Part shown: positions 1 through 6,966 of the stretch, piece by piece
Position numbering within the stretch: position 1 is the first letter of the stretch
How the letters are laid out: the number at the start of each line of letters is the position of its first letter
From: JAEUMG01 sp046349315
GTDB lineage: Bacteria; Pseudomonadota; Alphaproteobacteria; Rhizobiales; Aestuariivirgaceae
Length of the DNA stretch: 64,000 nucleotides
Direction of reading: 5' to 3'
Assembly (NCBI GenBank): GCA_046349315.1
Contig: JAXMCQ010000014.1
Coordinates: 87,359 to 151,358 of the forward strand
The notes under the pieces: generated by a model
What the model was told of the DNA's origin: nothing
Seen by the model: the letters and a program-made list of their open reading frames with translations, nothing else
Databases searched by the model: none
Made by a program: the position numbers and the translations under genes

Positions 1-201
1 CCATTCTTCGGGCTCGGCTGCTCCAGGTGCCGCAGGCTCGGCGGCGGTCGTTGTTTCGTGGCTATGGCCGGCAGGGCCGGCAGTCTCAAAGACTTCGGCC
101 TCGAGAATGAGAGGCGTCAGCTTGAAATGCTGAATGACGCCCATGATGAACCCGGCCGCTACTCCAGCAAGGAGCGCGGCGAGAATAACTCGCCCGATCA
201 T
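1..201 (-). CDS. cbtA: CbtA cobalt transporter, N-terminal part (runs off the window)
   Basis: Only the first 67 codons are present; the gene continues beyond base 1. The visible protein starts MIGRVILAALLAGVAAGF, a first membrane segment, and goes on to a hydrophilic stretch with a His-Ser-His element and many Ala, Pro and Glu. This matches the N-terminus of CbtA, the multi-pass membrane subunit of the predicted CbtAB cobalt transporter. It starts 12 bases after cbtB stops, so the two form one operon, and a cobalamin riboswitch lies upstream of cbtB. The assignment rests on the N-terminus, the partner gene and the riboswitch; the rest of the protein cannot be seen. Confidence 0.85.
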   Translation of the reverse strand, partial: MIGRVILAALLAGVAAGFIMGVIQHFKLTPLILEAEVFETAGPAGHSHETTTAAEPAAPGAAEPEEW

Positions 202-213
202 GTGAATTCCCCG

Positions 214-390
214 TTAGTGGCAGGGAAAGCCGATGGCGTGGCGCGTATCGTGAGCCGCGTTGTGGGCTAACGCGATATGCGAAAGGCCGACACCGAAAAC
301 CAGAAAAATGCCGATGATCAAGGATGCGATCCCGGCGGCGCGGCGCTGGTCGGTCAGTTGGATGGAAAGTCCGGCTGTTTGCGTAGTCAT
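214..390 (-). CDS. cbtB: CbtB, small subunit of the cobalt transporter
   Basis: A 58-residue protein with a single membrane segment (about residues 20-42) and a C-terminal tail ending in the family signature HDTRHAIGFPCH. The His-rich, Cys-containing tail is characteristic of CbtB and is a likely metal-binding site. It is the first gene after the cobalamin riboswitch and is followed by cbtA. Together they probably import cobalt when cobalamin is low. The ATG at 390 is the natural start, giving the usual family length of about 60 residues. Confidence 0.9.
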   Translation of the reverse strand: MTTQTAGLSIQLTDQRRAAGIASLIIGIFLVFGVGLSHIALAHNAAHDTRHAIGFPCH

Positions 391-439
391 TGAGTCACCC
401 TCCGTGCACTCGGTACGTTAATGTTTTCCCGGCGGAAGG

Positions 440-648
440 CCGAGACGTCGCGCGGCAGGTCTCCTGACTCGCGGGTCGTTGGCCTCGTGCTGCCTTCCCG
501 GTTTCCCAGTGGCTTTTCATGCACTTAGCCTCGCCGCTCACAGTTGCGGGGGCAGTCACGGATTTGGCCCCGATTGGGTGGTCCGCACCGTGTTCCCTAT
601 TAGGCCTCTTGCCGGCCGGCATCGAGGCACCACGGAACAGAATCTGTA
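440..648 (-). promoter_or_regulatory. Cobalamin (AdoCbl) riboswitch upstream of cbtBA
   Basis: Read on the minus strand this leader contains the conserved cobalamin riboswitch blocks in order: GGTGCC near the 5' end, GGGAACACGGTG, GACTGCCCCCGCAACTGT, the B12 box GCCACTGGGAA (complement of 504-514), and the 3' element GAGTCAGGAGACCTGCC (complement of 454-470). It ends about 50 bases before cbtB. Riboswitches of this class switch off cobalt uptake when adenosylcobalamin is plentiful. The outer ends of the P1 helix are approximate. Confidence 0.95.
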
Positions 649-715
649 TCGCATGTCGCTCGGCAGGTCGTCAATGAAGGGCGTTCAGCTTGCATTTTGA
701 GTCCTCACGGATTAT

Positions 716-733
716 ATTGAATGATCATTCAAT
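716..733. promoter_or_regulatory. 18-bp perfect palindrome, probable TetR-type operator
   Basis: The sequence ATTGAATGATCATTCAAT is its own reverse complement and lies 20 bases upstream of the Rieske oxygenase start. It directly follows and overlaps an AT-rich TTATATT stretch that may be the -10 region. Size and symmetry fit operators of TetR-family repressors such as BetI-type regulators. No candidate regulator gene is visible nearby, so the cognate protein is unknown. Confidence 0.6.
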
Positions 734-752
734 CAAAAAAGGAGGGTCCGTC

Positions 753-1973
753 ATGAACGTCATCGCTAATGTGGTGCCGACCCTCTCTGATGATCGCAGG
801 GCGGGTCTCCCCAGCTGGACCTATTTCAACCAGGAATTGCTTGAGGTCGAGAAGCAGGAGCTTTTCCGCAAGTGCTGGCAGTTGGCTTGCCATGTCAGCG
901 ATGTGCCGAAGCCGGGCGACTACCAGTGTTTCGATATCGTCGGCGAACGCGCGATCATCGTGCGCGGCAAGGATGACAAGGTCCGCGCCTTCCACAATGT
1001 TTGCCGACATCGCGGCAGCCGCGTTGTCGCGGAGCAGAAGGGGCGCTGCAAATCGGCTATCGTCTGCCCCTTTCATGGCTGGTCCTTCAATCTCGACGGA
1101 ACACTGCGGGCCGTCCCGCAGGCCAAGACGTTCCCGAAGCTCGATCCGGTGCAGCATGGGCTCGTGCCGCTCGAATATGAGATCTGGTACGGTTTCGTCT
1201 TCGTGCGCTTTATCAAGAGCGACCAGCCGCCGGTCGCAACCCTGATGGCGGCGCAGGAGGAGATGATCCGCCATTACCGGCTGGAAGAGGTCAAGCCCTA
1301 TACCGGCTTGAAGAACTACAACATGCCGGTGAACTGGAAGGCGGTTCGGGATGTCGACAATGAGGGTTATCACGTGCCCGTCGCCCATCCCGCGCTGAAT
1401 GACCTCTATGGCAGCCGTTATGCCGATTTCTCGGTGAAGTTTGGGGTGTCGCGCTCGGAAGGCCAGTTCAACGAAGGCCAGAGCCGATACTGGAGCGTGA
1501 AGAACTACAAGAAGACGCTGCCGCCCATGAAACACCTGCCGGAGGAACTGCAGAAGAAGTGGTTCTACTTCGGTCTCTTCCCGAACCTCGTGCTCATGCT
1601 CTACCCGGATCTCATCGGCTTCTATCAGGAATATCCGGTGGCGATCGACAAAACAGTCCAGCGCATTGCTTATTATGCGCTCGATGATGATCGCCGCGAG
1701 GTACGCGCGTCGCGCTATTTGGCGCGCCGGATCGACGAGATCACCGGGGCCGAGGATACCCAGCTCATTATCTGGTCGTGGGAGTCGATGCAGTCTTCCG
1801 GCTACAAGGGCATGATCCTCTCGGACCTCGAAGCGGGCGTGCGCAATTATCACGATGCGTTGCGCCAGATGCTGCCGGTGATGTCGCTCGACCGTCAGCC
1901 GAGCGAGGGGACAGTTTCGACCCTCAATGCTTCGCTTAGACAGGCCACGCCCAATCCCTGGCGGGCAACCTAA
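753..1973 (+). CDS. Rieske non-heme iron oxygenase, alpha subunit, probable amine substrate
   Basis: A 406-residue Rieske oxygenase. The [2Fe-2S] motif is C84-x-H86 followed by C105-x2-H108. The mononuclear iron site follows: an NWK motif, then NEGYHVPVAHP with His207 and His212 as ligands. Glu204, three residues before His207, sits at the bridging position that is Asp in aromatic dioxygenases; Glu there is typical of enzymes acting on quaternary ammonium compounds (glycine betaine, stachydrine, carnitine). I chose the ATG at 753 because GGAGG lies 7 bases upstream and the palindrome precedes it. It heads a run with a polyamine-type ABC importer. No reductase gene is nearby. The substrate is unknown; an amine is inferred. 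Confidence 0.85.
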   Translation: MNVIANVVPTLSDDRRAGLPSWTYFNQELLEVEKQELFRKCWQLACHVSDVPKPGDYQCFDIVGERAIIVRGKDDKVRAFHNVCRHRGSRVVAEQKGRCKSAIVCPFHGWSFNLDGTLRAVPQAKTFPKLDPVQHGLVPLEYEIWYGFVFVRFIKSDQPPVATLMAAQEEMIRHYRLEEVKPYTGLKNYNMPVNWKAVRDVDNEGYHVPVAHPALNDLYGSRYADFSVKFGVSRSEGQFNEGQSRYWSVKNYKKTLPPMKHLPEELQKKWFYFGLFPNLVLMLYPDLIGFYQEYPVAIDKTVQRIAYYALDDDRREVRASRYLARRIDEITGAEDTQLIIWSWESMQSSGYKGMILSDLEAGVRNYHDALRQMLPVMSLDRQPSEGTVSTLNASLRQATPNPWRAT

Positions 1974-1996
1974 AGCAGACTCCCGGGCTGCACGCC

Positions 1997-2027
1997 CCTT
2001 GCCGCGCGGCTTTAGCCCGTGGCAAGG
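1997..2027 (+). other. Intergenic hairpin between the oxygenase and binding-protein genes
   Basis: CCTTGCC at 1997-2003 pairs with GGCAAGG at 2021-2027. A smaller GGCT/AGCC pairing lies inside the loop. There is no T-run, so this is more likely an mRNA-stabilising or processing hairpin than a terminator. It would allow higher levels of the binding-protein message, a common arrangement in ABC operons. Confidence 0.4.
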
Positions 2028-2063
2028 TGCGGCCCAAACATACAAAAGCCCAGGGAGGTTTTC

Positions 2064-3116
2064 ATGTCGACTATCAAGACTTTGGCCGCCGCGTTCTTCG
2101 CGTCGGCAGCCACATTGCTATTCGCCAATGCTGCTTTGGCCGAGAAGATCGTCATCTCGAACTGGGATGGCTACATGCCAAAGGATCTGCCGGAGAAATT
2201 CAAGGCGGAAACCGGCATCGATGTGGAAGTCGCGGTCCATGCCACCAATGAAGAGATCATGGGCAAGGTCGTTGCCTCGAACGGGCAGGGCTATGACGTG
2301 CTCTTCGTATCCTCTCCTTTCGCGGAAGCGCTCAACAAGCTCGGTATTGCCGCCAAGATCGATCATTCCAAGATTCCCAATCTCGCCAATCTCTATCCGG
2401 AAGCCTCGCAACTGCAGCACGATCCAGGCAACACCTTCTCGGTCCCCTATTCCTGGGGAACAACGGGCCTTTGCTATCGCTCCGACCTGGTCAAGGCCGA
2501 GCCGACAAGCTGGAACGATCTATTGAAGCCCACCGACGATCTCAAGGGCAAAATGACGATGCTTGCGACGGATCGCTGGTTGATGGTGCCGGCCTTTCTC
2601 GCCGGCGGCATGTCGGTCAATACTGTCGACCCGGCAAAGCTCGCACAGGCCAAAGACGTTTTGATCGAGGCGAAGAAGAACCTGCTCGCCTATGACGATA
2701 CAACCTTCTACCAGAAGCTGGTCTCGGGCGAGGCTGTACTTGTCGAGGCCTGGGATGGTTGGTGCAATTACGGTATCGCGTCGAACGACAAGATCAAATA
2801 CGTCGTGCCGAAGGAAGGCTCGGATCTCTGGGTCGATACAATGGTCGTTGTCGAATCCTCGCCCAATAAGGAAGCCGCGCAGAAGTTCATCGACTACGTG
2901 CTCAAAGCCGATACCGGCAAGTGGGTGGTCGAGAACATCATGTACAAAACGCCCAACAAGGCTGGCATGGATGCGGTCGACCCGGCGTTGCTCAAGCAGT
3001 ACCCCAACATGGCGATAACGCCGGCGGACCTGCTGAAATATGAGCAGCTCCGTGACCTCGGCGATGGCATGAAGGACTTTTCCAAGACGGTCACGGAGAT
3101 CGTGTCGTCGAAGTAA
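2064..3116 (+). CDS. Periplasmic substrate-binding protein, PotD/PotF (polyamine) type
   Basis: A 350-residue secreted binding protein. Residues 1-26 form a signal peptide with the cleavage motif ANAALA before EKIVISNWDGYMP. That mature start, with its SNWDGY motif, is typical of spermidine/putrescine-type family 1 binding proteins. GGGAGG upstream of the ATG at 2064 fixes the start. The next two genes encode the matching permeases. The ligand is probably a polyamine or another organic cation, in keeping with the homospermidine synthase nearby, but related binding proteins also take other solutes. Confidence 0.85.
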   Translation: MSTIKTLAAAFFASAATLLFANAALAEKIVISNWDGYMPKDLPEKFKAETGIDVEVAVHATNEEIMGKVVASNGQGYDVLFVSSPFAEALNKLGIAAKIDHSKIPNLANLYPEASQLQHDPGNTFSVPYSWGTTGLCYRSDLVKAEPTSWNDLLKPTDDLKGKMTMLATDRWLMVPAFLAGGMSVNTVDPAKLAQAKDVLIEAKKNLLAYDDTTFYQKLVSGEAVLVEAWDGWCNYGIASNDKIKYVVPKEGSDLWVDTMVVVESSPNKEAAQKFIDYVLKADTGKWVVENIMYKTPNKAGMDAVDPALLKQYPNMAITPADLLKYEQLRDLGDGMKDFSKTVTEIVSSK

Positions 3117-3164
3117 TCGCTCGCCAGCCGCGCCGTCCTTCTCGACAGCGCCAGAAGCGCTGAC

Positions 3165-4028
3165 ATGCGCATACGCGCGGCCTCATGGCTGCTGATGACG
3201 CCCGGCCTTTTATGGCTGGGCGTTCTCATGGTCGTTCCGTGCCTGCTTGTTTTTGTTATGGCGTTTTACGAACGCGGGACCTATGGCGGGATCGACTGGA
3301 GCGCTTTTACCGTCGAGAACTTCACGCGCGCGATCGAGCCTCTCTATCTTGGCATTTTCTTCGATTCCGCGCGGGTGGCTGGCCTTGCGACGCTCATCGC
3401 ACTGATCATCGGTTATCCCGCCGCCTATGCCATCGTGAAGGCGCCGGCGCGTTGGCAGACGGCGCTGCTCTTTCTGGCAATCCTGCCGTTCTGGACGAAT
3501 TACCTGATCCGAACCTATGCGTGGATCGTTTTGTTGAACCCCGCCGGACTTATCAACGGGGCACTGCAATGGACTGGGCTTATCAGAGAGCCCTTGCCCA
3601 TTCTCTACAATGAATTCGCGGTGATCCTCGGCCTCGTCTACAATTACGTGCCCTTCGTCATCCTCGCCATTTATTCGGCTCTGCAACGGCTCGATCCATC
3701 CTATGCCGAGGCCTCGCGCGATCTCGGGGCAGGAGCGATGACCACATTTGCTCGCATCACCTTGCCACTAACGGCGCCGGGTGTCGCTGCAGGTGCGGTC
3801 TTCGTCTTCGTCCTGTCGATCGGCAATTTCATTACCCCCGATCTCCTCGGCGGCGGCAAATTTCAAATGGCCGGCAACCTTATCTACGACCAGTTCCTCA
3901 CCGCGCGGGACTGGCCTTTTGGCGCCGCACTGTCCTTGATTCTCATTGCTTTGATGCTGATCCTGCTTTTCGCGCAAGCCATTGCCAGTGCGCGGGCGCG
4001 CGGCGAGAAAGGCCTCGCCAATGCCTAG
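3165..4028 (+). CDS. ABC transporter permease, PotB type
   Basis: A 287-residue inner-membrane protein with about six membrane segments. The cytoplasmic EAA loop, EASRDLGAGAMTTFARITLP, which docks to the ATPase, is seen at about residues 180-200. It belongs to the PotB/HisM-like permease family. It lies 48 bases after the binding-protein gene and overlaps the next permease by 8 bases, indicating translational coupling. No Shine-Dalgarno sequence stands out, but the start fits the family N-terminus. Confidence 0.85.
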   Translation: MRIRAASWLLMTPGLLWLGVLMVVPCLLVFVMAFYERGTYGGIDWSAFTVENFTRAIEPLYLGIFFDSARVAGLATLIALIIGYPAAYAIVKAPARWQTALLFLAILPFWTNYLIRTYAWIVLLNPAGLINGALQWTGLIREPLPILYNEFAVILGLVYNYVPFVILAIYSALQRLDPSYAEASRDLGAGAMTTFARITLPLTAPGVAAGAVFVFVLSIGNFITPDLLGGGKFQMAGNLIYDQFLTARDWPFGAALSLILIALMLILLFAQAIASARARGEKGLANA

Positions 4029-4794
4029 AGTCCTCAAATTTCATCTCGGCGGCATTTACATCTTTCTCTACTTGCCGATCGCCGTTCTCATGCTGCTTTC
4101 GTTCAACAAGGCTGGCCTGCCGACGGTTTGGACCGGATTCTCGACAGAATGGTACGGAAAGCTGCTCGACAGCCCGGAGATCATCGCAGCGACGCGCAAT
4201 TCCCTGATCGTCGCGACCGTCTCGACACTCATTGCGACAGCCATTGGCACGGCCCTCGCTCTTGGCGTCGAGCGGGGGAAGACCCGGCCGGCAATTGAGG
4301 CGTTGCTTTTCGCGCCAATGATAATTCCCGACATCGTGCTGGCGATCGCGCTGCTTTCATTCTTCACAGTGGTCCGTTTCACGCTAGGACTTCACTCGAT
4401 CATTCTCGCGCATGTTGTCTTCAACATCGCCTTTGTCTGCGCTGTGGTAAGAGCCAGCCTCAAGAGTTTTGACTGGTCGCTTGTCGAGGCGTCGCGCGAC
4501 CTGGGCGCCGGAGCAGGCGTTACTTTCTTGAGGATCACTTTCCCCTTGATCCTGCCGGCAATCATTGCCGGGGCATTGCTCGCCTTCACATTGTCGGTCG
4601 ATGAATTCATCATCGCATATTTCACGGCAGGGGCGGGGCAAGCCTCGACGACATTGCCGATGCGCATTTATTCGATGATCCGTTTTGGCGTGACGCCTGA
4701 GATCAACGCCATGGCGACGATCATCATGTTGGTGAGCTTTGTGTTGCTGCTCGCCGCGCAAAGGTTCAATCGCGGACGTATTCCGGGGCAGTGA
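4021..4794 (+). CDS. ABC transporter permease, PotC type
   Basis: A 257-residue inner-membrane permease, second half of the transmembrane channel with the PotB-type protein. The EAA motif EASRDLGAGAGVTFLRITFP is present. Its start overlaps the PotB stop. The expected ATP-binding protein (PotA) is missing from this operon: the next genes encode a glycosyltransferase and cupins. The importer must therefore use an ATPase encoded elsewhere. An orphan candidate lies at 50059-51189. Confidence 0.85.
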   Translation: MPRVLKFHLGGIYIFLYLPIAVLMLLSFNKAGLPTVWTGFSTEWYGKLLDSPEIIAATRNSLIVATVSTLIATAIGTALALGVERGKTRPAIEALLFAPMIIPDIVLAIALLSFFTVVRFTLGLHSIILAHVVFNIAFVCAVVRASLKSFDWSLVEASRDLGAGAGVTFLRITFPLILPAIIAGALLAFTLSVDEFIIAYFTAGAGQASTTLPMRIYSMIRFGVTPEINAMATIIMLVSFVLLLAAQRFNRGRIPGQ

Positions 4795-4829
4795 GTGTTC
4801 TGATAAGACGGCCGAAACAGGAGACAATC

Positions 4830-6221
4830 ATGGCCAAGAAGGCGGTAAAGAAATCGGCGAAGCCCGCGAGGAAGGCAGTGAAGAAGGCTGCCGAGAAGTC
4901 TGGCACGCGGAAACCCGCCAAGCGAAAGAAGGTCATCGCGCTTTTTCCTGAAGCGGCCTTCGGTCCGGCCCTTAATTCGGTCGGCATCGGGCAGGCCTTG
5001 GAGAAACTCGGCCATAAGGTGGTGTTTCTTTCCGATCCGGGATTTGTGGATGTCTATAAGGGCTATGGCTTCGAGGCCTACCCAGTGAACCTCTCCGAGC
5101 CCTTGCCGCCCGAGGAGATGGCCAAATTCTGGGTCGATTTCATCAACGGCCATATCCCCAACTTCCGAAAAACCCCCTACGACCAGATCGACAATTACGT
5201 GAAGGGTTGCTGGGAAATGATCGTTGAGACCGCCAAATGGGCGGAAAAAGACCTGCCCGGCGTGCTCGACAACGTGAAGCCGGATGTCGTCTGCGTCGAC
5301 AATGTGATCTTGTTTCCGGCGATCAAACGGTATGCGCGCGACAACGGCAAGGCATGGGTGCGGATCATTTCGTGCTCAGAAAACGAAATCGAGGATCCCG
5401 ATATCCCGCCGCATCTGTCGGGCTGCGGGGCAAAGGACAAGGCCGGCTTCAAGGCCTATCGTGACCGGTTCAACAAGGTCATCAAGCCGATCCACGAGAA
5501 TTTCAATGCGTTCCTGAAGTCGGTTGGCGAGAAGCCCTATCCGATCGGACAATTCTTCGAAGCCTCGCCGCATATGAACATTCTGCTTTACCCCACCGCG
5601 GTGAAGTTCAAGCGACGGCACAAGCTTTCACCAAAGCAGTATCAGTATCTCGAAGGCTGCGTGCGCAAGGATGCGGCGTACAAAGTCCCGCGCTTCAAGG
5701 CGAATAACGCCAAGCCCTTAATCTATGTGAGCTTCGGTTCATTGGGCTCAGGCGATGTCGATCTCTTGAAGCGGGTGATCGCGGCGGTCGGAAAGATGCC
5801 GATCCGCGCTCTCGTCAATGTTGGGGACTACATGGATCAGTACACGGACATCCCGCCGAACGTGCTCATCGACAAATGGTATCCGCAGCCCTCGGTGATC
5901 CCGCAGGTCGATGGCGTCATCCATCACGGCGGCAACAACTCGTTCACCGAGTGCCTCTATTTCGGCAAGCCCGCGATCATCATGCCTTATGTCTGGGACG
6001 GCCATGACAATGCCACGCGCGTCCAGGAGACCGGCCACGGCTTCAAGCTCAATCGCTATGATTGGACCGAGGAAGAGCTGCAGCAGAAGATCATGACGAT
6101 GCTAACCGACAAGAAAATGAAGGCAAAACTAAAAAGGACGTCGAAGAAAATGCGCTCGCAGCACGGGCCGACCAAGGCCGCCAAGATAATCGGCAAGCTT
6201 GCGGCAAAGCACGCCGCATGA
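4830..6221 (+). CDS. Family 1 (UGT/MGT-like) glycosyltransferase with a Lys-rich N-terminal tail
   Basis: A 463-residue protein of the UDP-glycosyltransferase superfamily (GT-B fold). The catalytic C-terminal half has the PSPG-like donor-binding motif HHGGNNSFTECLYFGKP at about residues 365-381 followed by DGHDNATRV. The ATG at 4830 follows AGGAGA. The first 34 residues are almost all Lys, Ala and Arg (KKAVKK, KPARKAVKKAA, RKPAKRKK), resembling histone H1-like or HU-like tails; the enzyme fold starts after them at VIALFPEAAFGP. Such a tail is not usual for the family. It is in line with the amine-uptake genes and its stop overlaps the next start, so it probably modifies a compound from that pathway. 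Acceptor and donor are unknown. Confidence 0.8.
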   Translation: MAKKAVKKSAKPARKAVKKAAEKSGTRKPAKRKKVIALFPEAAFGPALNSVGIGQALEKLGHKVVFLSDPGFVDVYKGYGFEAYPVNLSEPLPPEEMAKFWVDFINGHIPNFRKTPYDQIDNYVKGCWEMIVETAKWAEKDLPGVLDNVKPDVVCVDNVILFPAIKRYARDNGKAWVRIISCSENEIEDPDIPPHLSGCGAKDKAGFKAYRDRFNKVIKPIHENFNAFLKSVGEKPYPIGQFFEASPHMNILLYPTAVKFKRRHKLSPKQYQYLEGCVRKDAAYKVPRFKANNAKPLIYVSFGSLGSGDVDLLKRVIAAVGKMPIRALVNVGDYMDQYTDIPPNVLIDKWYPQPSVIPQVDGVIHHGGNNSFTECLYFGKPAIIMPYVWDGHDNATRVQETGHGFKLNRYDWTEEELQQKIMTMLTDKKMKAKLKRTSKKMRSQHGPTKAAKIIGKLAAKHAA

Positions 6222-6585
6222 GCGAAGAAAAGTTCGACTCTTCCGCCCCTTACCTGCGCGATCCGGCGCATTATGCCGGGCCGCTCAAGGATTGGGGTCA
6301 CCAGCCTAACCCGATTGCCGGCAATTCGAAGAATGACGGCGTGCTGCTGTATAAGGGGCGGGTGGTCAGCCGGAAGCGGGGCTTTGGCAATGCACGCCGG
6401 GCACATGGCCCTTGTCGATCCCGCGTGACGAGCTTTGCCATTTCGTTTCGGGCCGGGCGACCTACAGGCACGAGTCCGGCGAGACGATCGAGGTTGTGCC
6501 CGGCACCGTCATCCTCTTTCCCGCCGGCTGGACGGGCACCTGCACGGTTCATGAGACCATGCGCAATGTTTACATGCTGAGCTAG
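6218..6585 (+). pseudogene. Cupin (DUF861-type), frameshifted copy
   Basis: The start overlaps the glycosyltransferase stop (ATGA). The first half reads MSEEKFDSSAPYLRDP and stays in frame to about base 6371. From 6373 the matching sequence continues in a different frame as EAGLWQCTPG, then RDELCHFVSGR, ending MRNVYMLS at the TAG of 6583-6585. A single missing base near 6371 explains the break. With the frame restored the protein would have about 122 residues and closely resemble the intact 120-residue neighbour. It is either a decaying duplicate or a sequencing error. Members of this cupin family include ureidoglycine aminohydrolase-like and EutQ-like proteins. Confidence 0.8.
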
Positions 6586-6594
6586 GATTTACCG

Positions 6595-6957
6595 ATGATC
6601 AAACTCGACTCTACCGCGCCACACATGACTAACCCCGCGGGATTTGCCGGGCCGTTCAAGGATTGGGGCGTCGTCCCGACAATGATCGAGGGCGAATCGC
6701 GCACCTCAGGAATCCTTTTGCACAAAGGTCCGAATGGCGAGAACGAGGCTGGCATCTGGATCTGCACGCCAGGCTACTGGAATTGCCATGTCACGCGTGA
6801 CGAATTCTGCCACTTCCTTTTGGGACGCTGTACCTACACGCATGAATCGGGCGAGGTCATCGAGATCACGCCCGGTACGGTCGCGTTCTTCCCGCAGGAC
6901 TGGAAAGGCACCTGCCGCGTCCATGAAACGGTCCGCAAGGTATACATGATCCGGTAG
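6595..6957 (+). CDS. Small cupin-domain protein (DUF861/Cupin_3 type)
   Basis: A 120-residue single-domain cupin. It shows the pattern RDEFCHFLLGR, then HESGE, then TPGTVAFFPQDWKGTCRVHE, typical of the DUF861/Cupin_3 family. It is last in the oxygenase-importer-glycosyltransferase run, 9 bases after the frameshifted copy, and is clearly its paralogue. Members of the family bind small nitrogenous compounds or act as isomerases or hydrolases, but function cannot be assigned here. Its place suggests a role with the imported amine. Confidence 0.75.
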   Translation: MIKLDSTAPHMTNPAGFAGPFKDWGVVPTMIEGESRTSGILLHKGPNGENEAGIWICTPGYWNCHVTRDEFCHFLLGRCTYTHESGEVIEITPGTVAFFPQDWKGTCRVHETVRKVYMIR

Positions 6958-6966
6958 AGGCGAGGC

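Noticed and set aside
479..700. Plus-strand 73-residue frame in the cbtB leader
   Set aside because: It overlaps the cobalamin riboswitch on the other strand and has no ribosome-binding site.
729..2045. 438-residue open frame antisense to the Rieske oxygenase
   Set aside because: It mirrors the oxygenase codons, shows no family match and would overlap the operator and start region.
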